Positions 17,456 to 26,542 are shown, counted from the stretch's first letter. The stretch: DNA of 64,000 nt from Sphingomonas aracearum (GCF_003345355.1 NZ_QQNB01000002.1:248001-312000); one strand, 5' to 3'. Translations and numbers: made by a program. Notes: generated by a model not told the origin, from the sequence alone.

Positions 17456-20031
17456 TGCGCCCGTTCGGTTTCGGCAGCGGGCGCCGCGAACGCCCCATGA
17501 CCTTGTATGGACGGGGTTCCGCGCTGGCGGCACCCCTGCCCGGCCTGCCGGTCGGAGCATTCGGCCTGCGCCGCATGGTGCCGGGCCATGCCGGCCCGGC
17601 CGTCCGCCTGCGCAACGGCAGCAGCGGGGCGGAGCAGGACGTGGCGTTCGCCGCTGACGGCTCGCTGGACAGCTCGGCCCTGTCTGCGGCCGTCACCTGG
17701 TACGTGACGACGCTCTACGACCAGACCGGCGCGGGGCGGCACCTGACGCAGCCGACGCCGGCCGCCCAGCCGGTGCTGTCGCTGGCCGGCGGGCGGCCCG
17801 AGATCCAGATCACGGGGGCGAACCAGGCGCTGCTGGTGCCCGCCTCGATTGCGTTCGACCGGGCCGATCACGGCGTGTTCCTCGTCGGCCGGCAGCCCAA
17901 GTCCCGATTCGCGACGCAGTGGCTGGCGATGGGCGCCGCGCCCGACCTGCGCTATCTCGATTTCTCGTCCGCCTTCACCATGCAGGCCTTTGGTGCGGGC
18001 ACGGTCAACACCGCGCCGAGCTATGCCAGCCTTGCGGGATCGGCGCGGTCGGTGATGTCGATGCTGTCGCGCGGCAGCGGGCTGACGACCATGCGCGACG
18101 AGGACGCGGCGACCAGCGCCACCTCGCTCGGCGCGCTGGCGCTGGCGGCGGGCGGGCAGATCGGCGGCGGCTATGCCGACGGCAACCTCACGCTGGAGGC
18201 GGTCGCCTTTTACGCCGGCGCGCCGGATGCGGCGACGGCGGGGGCGGTCCGCGCGGCGTTGCGCGCGATCTTCGCCACGCGTAGCGCCACCACCGCCAGC
18301 GTCTATTTCCTGGGCGACAGCATCACCAACGGCGTGGGCGGGCTGCCCGGGTGCCCGATCGGGCGGCTGGTGGCGGATGCGGCGGGAGACCCCGGGCTGC
18401 TGTGCTACAATGCCGGCACCAACGGCGCGCAGGTGGCGGCGAGCACGAGGCCGAGCTGGCCGGTGCCGAGCGCTGCGAAGCGCGTGCTGCACCTGTGGCT
18501 GGGCACCAACAACGTCATCAACGGCGCGCTGGCGAGCGATACGATCGCGCTGCTGGAGGCGGCGGCGGACTGGGCGCGGGCGAATGGCGGTTTCACGCAC
18601 GTGGTGTGCGGCACCGCCCTGCCGCGCTCCCAGAACTTCACCGAGGCGATGGAGGCGGAACGCCTGGCCCTGAACGCGGCGATCCGCGCGTCAGCCAAGT
18701 TCGACGCGGTGGCCGACTATGCCGCGGACCCGGTGTTCGGCGTGGCGGGCAGCTCCGTGAGCGACCCGGCGCGCGCCTCCAACATCGCCGCCTTGTACCG
18801 CGACGGCACGCATCCGGGCACTGCTGCGGCCGGGCACGCCTTCATGGCGCCGATCGCGCTGGCGGCGATCGAGGCGGCGCTCGGCAAGGCGGGCAGCGGC
18901 GGGGGCAGCACGGGCACGCCGGCGCCGACCTGGAGCGTGTCGCCGGCGATCAGCGGCACGGCGCAGGTCGGCCAGATGCTGACCGGCAGCGACGGCACGA
19001 TCGCGGGTGGCGCGGTTTCCGGCCGGCAATGGACGCGCGATGCCTCGATCATCCCCGGTGCGAGCGGGCAGACGTACCAGCCGGTCGCCGAGGATGTCGG
19101 CCATGCGCTCGCGTTTAGCGTCACCGCGAGCGGCGCAGGCGGGAGCGCCACGGCGACCAGCACGCCGACGGCGGCGGTGATCGCCGCGGCCACACCGACA
19201 CCGACGCCGACACCGACACCGACGCCCACCCCGACGCCGGGCGGACTGCTGCTCGACACGCTGGCCGCGGTCACGGCCGCGGCCTGGTCCACCCGCAAGC
19301 TGCGCAGCGGCTATGCCGGGCCGGCGCTGAAGGTGCGGCGCGCGTCCGATGGCGCGACGGTGGACATCGGCTTTGCCGGCGGCGGCGACCTCGACACCGC
19401 GGCGCTGGCAGCGTTCCTGGGCGGCGCGCAGGGGTTCGTGGACACGCTCTACGACCAGTCGGGCGCGGGCAACCACCTGAGCCAAGCGGCAACCGCCAGC
19501 CAGCCGCAGGTCACCACCGGTGCCGGCGCGATCATCCCGATCAACGGGCATGCCGCGCTCTACTTCAACAACGCGCCCTTCCTCGCCGGCACGCTCTCGG
19601 CAGCGGTGGCGACGCGGACGATCGCGGCGGCCTTGTCGCACCGCAACAACTCTGCCGGCACCATCCTGGGCGCGAGCGCCAATGGCGGGCGCGAGGTGCG
19701 CTTCAGCGCCACGCATGCGTTGCAGATGCTGGCGCAGGGCGCGTCCGCGAGCGCGGCCGTCACCTCGACCAGCGCGGCGACCGTGCTGGTGCCCGCGACG
19801 CTGCTGATCGCCGACAGCCCGGCCGGCTATGCCTACCGGATCAACGGCGCGGATGCCGGCAGCGGCACCACGACCGCGGCGTATGGCGCGAGCACCGTGC
19901 AGCTCGGCAGAGGCGGGAGCGTGCTCAACGGCTATGTCGGCGAAGTGCTGCTGTTCGACGGCGCGCTGCTGTCCGATGCGGATCGCGACACGGTGCAGGC
20001 GAGCCAGAAGGCGTGGTGGGGAACGGCGTGA
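17455..20031 (+). CDS. Large SGNH-hydrolase protein with duplicated arabinofuranosidase-B/LamG-like carbohydrate modules (spike-like)
   Basis: 858 residues, no signal peptide. Module 1 (about residues 30-280) contains YVTTLYDQTGAGRHLTQ; module 2 (about 600-855) contains FVDTLYDQSGAGNHLSQ. They are clearly homologous and match the catalytic/lectin-like fold seen in alpha-L-arabinofuranosidase B. Between them is an SGNH/GDSL esterase: GDSI block near residue 286, LGTNN near 350 and DGTHPG near 450 supply the Ser, Gly/Asn and Asp-His residues. An Ig-like segment (about 490-570) and a Pro-Thr linker (about 578-594) follow. It overlaps the spike-base gene by one base. It probably binds and deacetylates polysaccharide; a role as a head or tail spike is inferred from the partner gene. 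Confidence 0.75.
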   Translation: MRPFGFGSGRRERPMTLYGRGSALAAPLPGLPVGAFGLRRMVPGHAGPAVRLRNGSSGAEQDVAFAADGSLDSSALSAAVTWYVTTLYDQTGAGRHLTQPTPAAQPVLSLAGGRPEIQITGANQALLVPASIAFDRADHGVFLVGRQPKSRFATQWLAMGAAPDLRYLDFSSAFTMQAFGAGTVNTAPSYASLAGSARSVMSMLSRGSGLTTMRDEDAATSATSLGALALAAGGQIGGGYADGNLTLEAVAFYAGAPDAATAGAVRAALRAIFATRSATTASVYFLGDSITNGVGGLPGCPIGRLVADAAGDPGLLCYNAGTNGAQVAASTRPSWPVPSAAKRVLHLWLGTNNVINGALASDTIALLEAAADWARANGGFTHVVCGTALPRSQNFTEAMEAERLALNAAIRASAKFDAVADYAADPVFGVAGSSVSDPARASNIAALYRDGTHPGTAAAGHAFMAPIALAAIEAALGKAGSGGGSTGTPAPTWSVSPAISGTAQVGQMLTGSDGTIAGGAVSGRQWTRDASIIPGASGQTYQPVAEDVGHALAFSVTASGAGGSATATSTPTAAVIAAATPTPTPTPTPTPTPTPGGLLLDTLAAVTAAAWSTRKLRSGYAGPALKVRRASDGATVDIGFAGGGDLDTAALAAFLGGAQGFVDTLYDQSGAGNHLSQAATASQPQVTTGAGAIIPINGHAALYFNNAPFLAGTLSAAVATRTIAAALSHRNNSAGTILGASANGGREVRFSATHALQMLAQGASASAAVTSTSAATVLVPATLLIADSPAGYAYRINGADAGSGTTTAAYGASTVQLGRGGSVLNGYVGEVLLFDGALLSDADRDTVQASQKAWWGTA
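19192..19242 (+). repeat. Short tandem repeat encoding a Pro-Thr linker
   Basis: Imperfect array of ACACCGACG/ACACCG-type hexamers giving eight or so Pro-Thr dipeptides between the Ig-like segment and the second carbohydrate module of the spike-like protein. In-frame length changes would alter only linker length. Confidence 0.7.
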
Positions 20032-20074
20032 AAGGGCGGCTCCCCCCGTCGAGCGAGCGGCGGCGGGCCAGCGG

Positions 20075-21118
20075 TTACGATGTCACGTTCGCTTGCGCCC
20101 GGGCGTGGAGGTCGGACAGGAGGGCGCGTCGCGCGGCGTAATCTACCGCCAGGGCACCCGCGACGATCCCCGGCACCTCCGCGGCCGTTGCGTTGTCCAT
20201 CAGGGGAAGGTCGAACGTCGCCGCGACGGCGCGCAGCTTCGGATTGCCGTCGTCGATGATGATGACGGGCGCGCCGTTGAGCAGCGAGAATATGACGGAG
20301 TGCAGCCGGTTGGTGATGACCAGCGCTGCGGATCGGTATGCCTGCTCTAGGGTGGACAGATCGTAGCCGGCGAGGATCGACGCTTGCACTTCCGGTAGCC
20401 GCGCGGCGATCGCGCGAGCGGCGGCGAGGTCCATCTCGGGCTGCGGATCATGGCAGGCCAGGACCAAGCGTGCGTCCGGGACGGTGGACAGGGCAGCGCG
20501 CGTCAGATCATCCACCAGCTCGGGCGGAAGAAAGCGGTTCTCCCCGGCGTCGACGCAGGGCGCGACGATCACGGCGTCGCGGTGCTCCCCGGCCTGCGGC
20601 CCGGCGCGGGAAGGATCGAAGGAAAGGAACACCATGTCGGCGGTTTCCAGCACCTTGCCCTTCGCGACCAGGCGCGCGGCGTGATCGGCGGATCTCCGAT
20701 CACGAACCCGGACCTGGTCCGCCCGTCGCAGGATACGGCTCCAGAAGAAGCGCGCCGGACGGGTCGACACCCGGCTGACCCCCAGGCCCCGCGTCAGGAC
20801 GCGGCCGCCGCCAGCGCGCGCCGAGATCGCGGCAAGGAGCAGGCCGGCGAGCGATCGCGGCGACTGGTTGTCGCGCACGAGCTGGCCGCCGCCGATGACC
20901 AGATCGGCGCCCCAGCAGCGGCGGGCGAAGCCGATCAGGTCACGCCCGTCGACCAGCGTGCCGCCGGCCTCCCGCACCTGCCGCTCGACCTCCGGCGGCA
21001 GGGCGCGCCACCGGCGAACCAGCGCCGGGGCGTCGACTTTCAGGTTCTGAAGCACCAGCTTGAGATCGCCGAGATTGTGGAGATCTCCGCCGATCAGTAC
21101 GGTTCGCCGCTGCTTCAT
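20075..21118 (-). CDS. Second polysaccharide pyruvyl transferase family protein
   Basis: 347 residues. The N-terminal TVLIGGDLHNLGDLKLVLQN is the family's Gly-Asp loop, DLVIGGGQLVRDNQSP is the GGG block (about residue 73), and the C-terminal half has LVITNRLHSVIFSLLNGAPVIII, the conserved His-containing block. Likely cytosolic, modifying an EPS sugar. It is only distantly related to the family member at 13556, and the two lie on opposite strands. The ATG at 21118 faces the acyltransferase start at 21194, so the 75 bases between hold divergent promoters. Its 3' end is 43 bases from the spike-like gene stop (convergent). Confidence 0.8.
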   Translation of the reverse strand: MKQRRTVLIGGDLHNLGDLKLVLQNLKVDAPALVRRWRALPPEVERQVREAGGTLVDGRDLIGFARRCWGADLVIGGGQLVRDNQSPRSLAGLLLAAISARAGGGRVLTRGLGVSRVSTRPARFFWSRILRRADQVRVRDRRSADHAARLVAKGKVLETADMVFLSFDPSRAGPQAGEHRDAVIVAPCVDAGENRFLPPELVDDLTRAALSTVPDARLVLACHDPQPEMDLAAARAIAARLPEVQASILAGYDLSTLEQAYRSAALVITNRLHSVIFSLLNGAPVIIIDDGNPKLRAVAATFDLPLMDNATAAEVPGIVAGALAVDYAARRALLSDLHARAQANVTS

Positions 21119-21193
21119 AACTAACCCCTTGCCGCAAGACAGGGCGTTGTTGGAAAGGTATACGTCTCCAAGTTCGGTCAGGGATTATGCGTG

Positions 21194-21742
21194 ATGAAAC
21201 GAAACATCGGCAATTTCTTTTGGGGCGCCACCATGCACTTAGCTATGTCGCCGTTTATGCCCACTGCCTTTCTAAGGCGATCACTGATGAAAATCATTGG
21301 TGTCAATATCCCGGAAAGTTCGTATGTCGTAGCAGGCACAATCATCGGTAGCAACCTTGTTCGGATCGGGGAACGAGTTGGTATTAACAGCTATTGTTTT
21401 CTTGATGGCGCAGCGGACCTAATCCTTGAAGATAATGTCCGCTTAGGAAGTCAGGTGACCATCATAACAGGAACTCACGATATTGAAGCAAACGTGCTGC
21501 GGCGGGACCTCTCGAAAGGAACAATCGCTAAACCAGTGCGAATAAAACGGGGAACTTGGATTGCCGCTCGGGTCACCATCCTGCCGGGAGTGATAATCGG
21601 CGAAGGCTGCGTTGTCGGAGCGGGTTCCGTTGTCACACGCAATCTGGCGCCTAATGGATTATACGCTGGATGTCCTGCTAGACTTATTCGCCCCCTTCCG
21701 CTCGACGAGTCTGATCGAACGCGAGCGTCAATCCTTTCTTGA
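21194..21742 (+). CDS. Hexapeptide-repeat (left-handed beta-helix) O-acetyltransferase
   Basis: 182 residues, probably acetylating an EPS or glycolipid sugar with acetyl-CoA. The hexapeptide repeats run from about residue 45 to 165 (for example IIGSNLVRIGERVGINSY, LEDNVRLGSQVTIITGTH and VVGAGSVVTRNLAPNGLYAG). The catalytic His is in GTHD near residue 93, as in maltose/serine O-acetyltransferases. The ATG at 21194 is preferred over an overlapping GTG at 21191. The DNA is visibly poorer in G+C and uses many A/T-ending codons compared with every neighbour, suggesting recent acquisition. The 3' end overlaps the broken acyltransferase-3 gene by 59 bases, tail to tail. Confidence 0.85.
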   Translation: MKRNIGNFFWGATMHLAMSPFMPTAFLRRSLMKIIGVNIPESSYVVAGTIIGSNLVRIGERVGINSYCFLDGAADLILEDNVRLGSQVTIITGTHDIEANVLRRDLSKGTIAKPVRIKRGTWIAARVTILPGVIIGEGCVVGAGSVVTRNLAPNGLYAGCPARLIRPLPLDESDRTRASILS

Positions 21743-22805
21743 CCAGCCGGTGCAGCGGCGGCTCCAGCCAGATCGCCACAACCGCGGCCGCGGCGATCGA
21801 AGCGGCGATGCCCAGCGCGATGCCGGCCGGAACCGGGCCCCCGCCTCGCGCCACCGCCGTTGCGATCGGCAGGCCGACATGGATGTGGATGAGATACAGC
21901 GGATAGGTGATCAGCCCCATCCACCGCAGCATTCGGCCGATGCTGGGCGAGATCCACCGCACGATGGGGCGTCTGAAGAGAACGGACAGCAGGATCAGGA
22001 TGGTGGCGATCGCGAAGCAGCTCCATGCGACCGGCCAGAGCCGATCAATGCCATGCGGCAGTCGCTCGCTGCCGGCGGCTGCCTGTACCTGCAGCAACGA
22101 CGTTGCGGCCGTGATCGCGATCAGGGCGAGCGTGGACGGCCAGCGACGCTAGTGACACCAGCTGATCGCCATGCCCAGCGCGAAATAGCAGCCGTGCTGG
22201 AGCGGCACGAGCTGCGTGAGACGGCCGTGCGTGTCCACGAAGCCGCCAAATGCGACAGCCAGCCAATAGCCCGCGCTACACAGCGCGAGTGCCCAGGCGA
22301 GCGGAACCAGCCGCGAAGGATGGCCAACCGCAACCACGCACATCAGCGCGTAGAAGACGATTTCGATCGGCAGCGTCCAGATCTGGCCGGCGATCCAGGG
22401 TCCGAACGGGGCAAAGAGAACTCCCTTCAACCAGAGATAGGCCGTCCGGCCGACCGGCGCGTCATTGACGCCGATCTGCACGGCCGCGGCCAGCGTCGCG
22501 CAGATCAGCATGGCCGGCCATAAACGCGCGATCCGCGACTGGATGAAGCTCTTCCGCGTGGCGCCTTCCAGCGAATAGGCGATCACCAGGCCGGAGATCA
22601 CGAAGAAGATCTGGACGCCGATCCAGCCGAACCATGTCTGCTGCCACCAGGCCGGCAGCGGAACGGGCCCGACACCCGCGCCGACGAGTTCGTCGTAATG
22701 GCTGAACCCGAGATGATAGAGCACCACCAGCAGCGCGGCGATGAAGCGCACGAAATCAAGTCCGTAGATCGGATCACGCGGTGGTTTCCGCGCAGCGCTT
22801 GTCAT
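21684..22805 (-). pseudogene. Acyltransferase-3 family membrane O-acyltransferase interrupted by an in-frame amber codon
   Basis: The 5' part (22805-22149) encodes about 218 residues: GLDFVRFIAALLVVLYHLGF (the acyltransferase-3 start with its catalytic-type His), QIFFVISGLVIAYSL and several membrane segments, ending ...MAISWCH then TAG at 22151-22149. The same frame continues without another stop to 21684 and encodes the expected C-terminal membrane helices (for example LITYPLYLIHIHVGLPIATA). Without the TAG the product would be 373 residues, the normal length for the family. One base change explains the break. The gene would O-acetylate EPS or membrane sugars. It is either a recent pseudogene, a suppressed amber, or a sequencing error. 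Confidence 0.82.
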
Positions 22806-22950
22806 GGTCGCATGCCCCCGCTCGGGACAGACGGTCCCGTTGACGATTCGTGTGGTCGCAGGCGCGATACGGAGCAGACCATTAAGGCTCTTACAATCGA
22901 CCTGCCGCGCGGATATGCACGATCGGCGGCTTCCGTGCCATTTGGGGGTA

Positions 22951-24267
22951 GTGATTTTGATACGCTTGGCTCGGGCTACGGGGCTGGTGAGCGCTGCGGT
23001 TGTCGCGCTGGCGACGCAAACCGCGCAGGCGCAGACGGTGCCGGCGGGCCCGACACGCCCCGGTAGCGCGACGCTGCCGCCCGAAGTCAGTCGCGACGTC
23101 CTGCCCGGCGTGCTGGAGCGCAGCCGGCCGGCATACGATGCCGTCGGACTGCGCGTTGGCGGCTTTCGCCTGACGCCGAGAGTGGACGTGTCAGGCTTCT
23201 ACAACAGCAACATCTATGCGCTGGACAACAACAAGATCGATGATGCGGGCGTGCGCATCGCACCCGATCTGCGGCTGGCCTCGACCTGGGGCCGCCACGC
23301 TCTTTCGGTGGACGTCAGCGGCGCCATCAATCGCTTTGCCACCCGCACCATCGAGAACAACGAAAGCGTCAGCGGGGTGGTGAGCGGCCGGCTGGACATC
23401 GACCGCGACACGCAGCTGGTGACCGCCGTCACGCTTGCCCGGCGCATCCAGGCGCGCGGCACGCAGGACGAGGTGCTGATCGGCCTGACCGACCCGGTTG
23501 CCTATCGCGAACTCAGCAGCACGATCACGGGCCAGCGCCGCTTCGGCAACGTGACGGTGGCGATTGGCGGCACCGCCGGCGACTTCAACTACGAGGACAC
23601 GCGGCTCAACGGCGTTCCCGTCCGGCTCGGCGACAACAACTCGAGCGCGTACAGCGCCAACGGTCGCATCCTCTACCAGCTTGGACCCGCCATGGGCCTG
23701 TTCGCACAAGGCACCTATTCGAAAGCCAACTACGTTCCCTCCGACCGCTTTCCCGATCGCGGCTCGCACGGCTTTTCCGCGGTGGGCGGCGTCGCCTTCG
23801 GACTGACGCGGCTGCTGACGGGCGAGATCGGCGTCGGCTATCTCAAGCAGGACTTCAACGCCGCGGTCTATCGCGACATCGGTGCGTTCAACTATGTCTT
23901 CAAGCTGGACTGGTTCCTGTCGCCGCTGATCGACATCCATGCCAATGTCGATCGCACGTTCCAGCGCAGCCCCCTGCTCGGCTCGGCAGGCATCCGGCTC
24001 GACACGGCCGACGTGGCGGTCAATTACGAGCTGCTTCGCAACCTCGTGCTGGAGAGCAGCCTGTATTACGTCGTGAACAGCTACACCGGCCTGTCGCGGC
24101 GCGAGCGCCGTTTCGGCGGGGCGGCGACCGCCCGCTACCTGGCCAATCGCAACCTGTCGCTGTTCGCCACGCTGGACGCCGCGCGCCAGCGGCGGGCAGG
24201 TGCTTCGGTGCTGGGCCGAGACTATGATCGCGCCGTGATTTCGGCCGGGGCCCGGGTGCAGCTGTGA
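22951..24267 (+). CDS. Outer-membrane beta-barrel protein of the EPS locus (BBP2-like)
   Basis: 438 residues. Starts at GTG 22951 (or TTG 22957), giving a signal peptide ending near ATQTAQAQT (about residue 26). The mature part is made of alternating beta strands rich in Arg, Tyr and Asn and ends with a typical barrel terminus (ISAGARVQL). The sequence DVSGFYNSNIYALDNN near residue 75 is typical of the putative beta-barrel family often found beside Wzc in EPS loci of sphingomonads and rhizobia. It probably assists or spans the outer membrane in EPS export. Next gene, the Wzc-like kinase, follows after 46 bases. Confidence 0.78.
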   Translation: MILIRLARATGLVSAAVVALATQTAQAQTVPAGPTRPGSATLPPEVSRDVLPGVLERSRPAYDAVGLRVGGFRLTPRVDVSGFYNSNIYALDNNKIDDAGVRIAPDLRLASTWGRHALSVDVSGAINRFATRTIENNESVSGVVSGRLDIDRDTQLVTAVTLARRIQARGTQDEVLIGLTDPVAYRELSSTITGQRRFGNVTVAIGGTAGDFNYEDTRLNGVPVRLGDNNSSAYSANGRILYQLGPAMGLFAQGTYSKANYVPSDRFPDRGSHGFSAVGGVAFGLTRLLTGEIGVGYLKQDFNAAVYRDIGAFNYVFKLDWFLSPLIDIHANVDRTFQRSPLLGSAGIRLDTADVAVNYELLRNLVLESSLYYVVNSYTGLSRRERRFGGAATARYLANRNLSLFATLDAARQRRAGASVLGRDYDRAVISAGARVQL

Positions 24268-24313
24268 TGCCAGCCGCGCTTCTTCCTGCACAGTCAATCC
24301 GAGGGAAACACCG

Positions 24314-26542
24314 GTGAATAAAGCGGTTGTGATGTATGGGAGCGCGGAACACGGCGCCCTTGGCTTGCCCGTGGAGATGCCCGGAACCGACGTTGCGGAC
24401 GACCGGATCGGCTTTCGATCGATCTGGTCGATCTTCCGCCGGCGGCTCGGAACCTTCCTGACGGTGTTGCTCGCCGTGCTGGCGCTGGGGCTGTTCATCA
24501 CGTTGCGCACGGAGCCGGGCTATACCGCCTCGGCCAGCGTCGCCCTGAAAGGCACACCCGAGCAGATCGCGCCCAGCGCACCGGGCGACCGCATGCCCGT
24601 ATCAACCTTGCCCAGCGATGCGTATGTGGACACGCAGGTGGCGGTGATCACCTCCGACGAGATGGCGCGGCGCGTTGCGGCCGCCCTGGGGACGGCCGAT
24701 CTGCCCAAGCTGGCGGTGGATCAACCGCGGCGGGGGTTCCTTTCCCGCCTGCTCGGCACGGCACCCGCCGCGCAGCCGCGGCAACGCACGGCGGCGGAAC
24801 GGATGAACGCCGCGGTGGAGTACCTCAAGCGCATGATCACCGTGCGCCGTTCGGGCAGCACCTGGGCGCTCCAGATCCAGGTGGATTCGGGTGACCCGAA
24901 GGAGGCGGCACAGGTCGCGAACGCTTATGCCAACGCTTATGCCAATTACGACCTGTCGGATCAGCAAGCACAAGGCCGCCGCGCCAACGAACTGGTGGCG
25001 CAGCGCATGGAACAGCTGCGCGCGCAGGCCCTGGCGGACACCGAAGCGGTGCAGCGCTATCGCATCGCCCACAACCTGCTGAGCACCACCGGCGCCACGC
25101 TGACGGAACAGGAGATTTCCAGCTACAACCAGGAAGTGGCCCAAGCGCGCGCGCAGGCGGCCGAGGACCAGGCGCGGCTGGCGACCGCCCGCGGGCAGTT
25201 GCGCTCCGGCTCGCAAGGCGACGATGTCGGCGAGGCGCTGGGATCGGGCGTGGTCTCCTCCTTGCGCTCGCAACAGTCCGCCGCCGCCGCCAAGGTCGCC
25301 GACCTCTCGGCGCATTACGGTCCGCGCTACCCCGACCTGGTGCGCGCCCGCAGCGAGCTTGCCTCCATCAACGCGCAGATCAAGGCGGAAATCGACCGCG
25401 TGATCTCCAACCTGGCGGCCAAGGCCCAGGTTTCCCGCGAGCGGCTGGGCTCGCTCAGCGGCACCTTGTCGGGCGCGCGCGCCGGGCTTGCGGCCAACAA
25501 TGGCGCCATGGTCGGGCTGAAGGACCTCGAACAGCGCGCCGACACCTCGCAGGCGCTCTATCAAAGCTATCTCAACCGGTACAAGGACCTGAGCGCGCGC
25601 GAAGGAACGGAACAGGCCACCGCCGCCGTTCTCACCGCGGCGCAGGTGCCCAGCCGGCCGACCTCGCCCAATCGCCTGCTCAACATGGCCCTCGCGCTGG
25701 CGCTCGGCTGCGGCCTCGGCCTGGCTGCCGCGTTTGGCCGCGAGCTGGCCTTTTCGGGCGTCACCACGGGCGACGACGTCACGCGGCGGCTGGGCGTCCG
25801 CTACCTCGGCCTGATCCCGACCCTGTCGTCCGTATCGAAGTCGGGCGACAAGCCGACAACGACCATCGTGTCCGAGCCGCGCTCCGCCTTTGCGGAGTCG
25901 TTCCGCTCCTTGCGGGCATCGATCCGCTTCGCCGCCGGCCCCGAGGCAAAGGTGGTGGCGATCAGCTCCGCGCTGCCCAACGAAGGCAAGACGGCGACCG
26001 CGATCTGCCTGGCCCGGTCCATGGCCCTGTCCGGCGATCGCACGGTGCTGGTGGATTGCGACCTCCGGCAGAAAGGCGTGAGCCGGTTCGTGCGCGGCAG
26101 CCAGGAGCGGCCCGGCCTGGTGGAGGTGCTGCGCAACGCGAACACGCTGGACGAGGCGTTGATCCTGGACCAGCAGACCGGCCTCTACATCCTGCCCGTG
26201 GCCTATGCGCTGCAGGAAGCCGAGCTCCTGACCGGAGCGGAAATGGACGAACTGCTCGTCAAGCTGCGCAACCGTTTCGACTGGGTGGTGCTGGACACTG
26301 CGCCGGTGCTGCCGGTGGCCGATGCCCGCCTGATGCTGGACAAGTCGGACGCCACCGTGTTCGCGGTCCGCTGGCGCCAGACGCCCGACCATGCCGTGCG
26401 CGCCGCCTTCCGCCAGCTGCCGCGCGGCCGCGACAGTGTGTCGGGCGTGCTGCTCACCCGGGTGGACCTGAAGAAGCTGACTCGGTTCGGCTTTGGCGAC
26501 GAGTCCTTCTATTATGACCGCTACAAGAGCTATTATGCCTGA
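24314..26542 (+). CDS. Wzc/GumC-type polysaccharide co-polymerase with tyrosine autokinase domain
   Basis: 742 residues, inner membrane. A cytoplasmic tail, the first membrane segment (about residues 48-68) and a Wzz-type periplasmic domain with long coiled coil (about 190-440) precede a second membrane segment (about 457-475). The cytoplasmic BY-kinase follows with Walker A SSALPNEGKTAT (about residue 555), Walker A' VLVDCDLR (about 580) and Walker B VVLDTAPV (about 658). The C-terminus has a tyrosine cluster (ESFYYDRYKSYYA) that would be autophosphorylated. It controls EPS chain length and export together with the Wza-like lipoprotein. GTG start with a GAGGGAAA site. The downstream glycosyltransferase overlaps by eight bases. 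Confidence 0.93.
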   Translation: MNKAVVMYGSAEHGALGLPVEMPGTDVADDRIGFRSIWSIFRRRLGTFLTVLLAVLALGLFITLRTEPGYTASASVALKGTPEQIAPSAPGDRMPVSTLPSDAYVDTQVAVITSDEMARRVAAALGTADLPKLAVDQPRRGFLSRLLGTAPAAQPRQRTAAERMNAAVEYLKRMITVRRSGSTWALQIQVDSGDPKEAAQVANAYANAYANYDLSDQQAQGRRANELVAQRMEQLRAQALADTEAVQRYRIAHNLLSTTGATLTEQEISSYNQEVAQARAQAAEDQARLATARGQLRSGSQGDDVGEALGSGVVSSLRSQQSAAAAKVADLSAHYGPRYPDLVRARSELASINAQIKAEIDRVISNLAAKAQVSRERLGSLSGTLSGARAGLAANNGAMVGLKDLEQRADTSQALYQSYLNRYKDLSAREGTEQATAAVLTAAQVPSRPTSPNRLLNMALALALGCGLGLAAAFGRELAFSGVTTGDDVTRRLGVRYLGLIPTLSSVSKSGDKPTTTIVSEPRSAFAESFRSLRASIRFAAGPEAKVVAISSALPNEGKTATAICLARSMALSGDRTVLVDCDLRQKGVSRFVRGSQERPGLVEVLRNANTLDEALILDQQTGLYILPVAYALQEAELLTGAEMDELLVKLRNRFDWVVLDTAPVLPVADARLMLDKSDATVFAVRWRQTPDHAVRAAFRQLPRGRDSVSGVLLTRVDLKKLTRFGFGDESFYYDRYKSYYA

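Noticed and set aside
17189..20031. Complete prophage
   Set aside because: No integrase, terminase, portal, capsid, tail or lysis genes on either side, and no att-like repeats noticed; only the spike-like pair is present.
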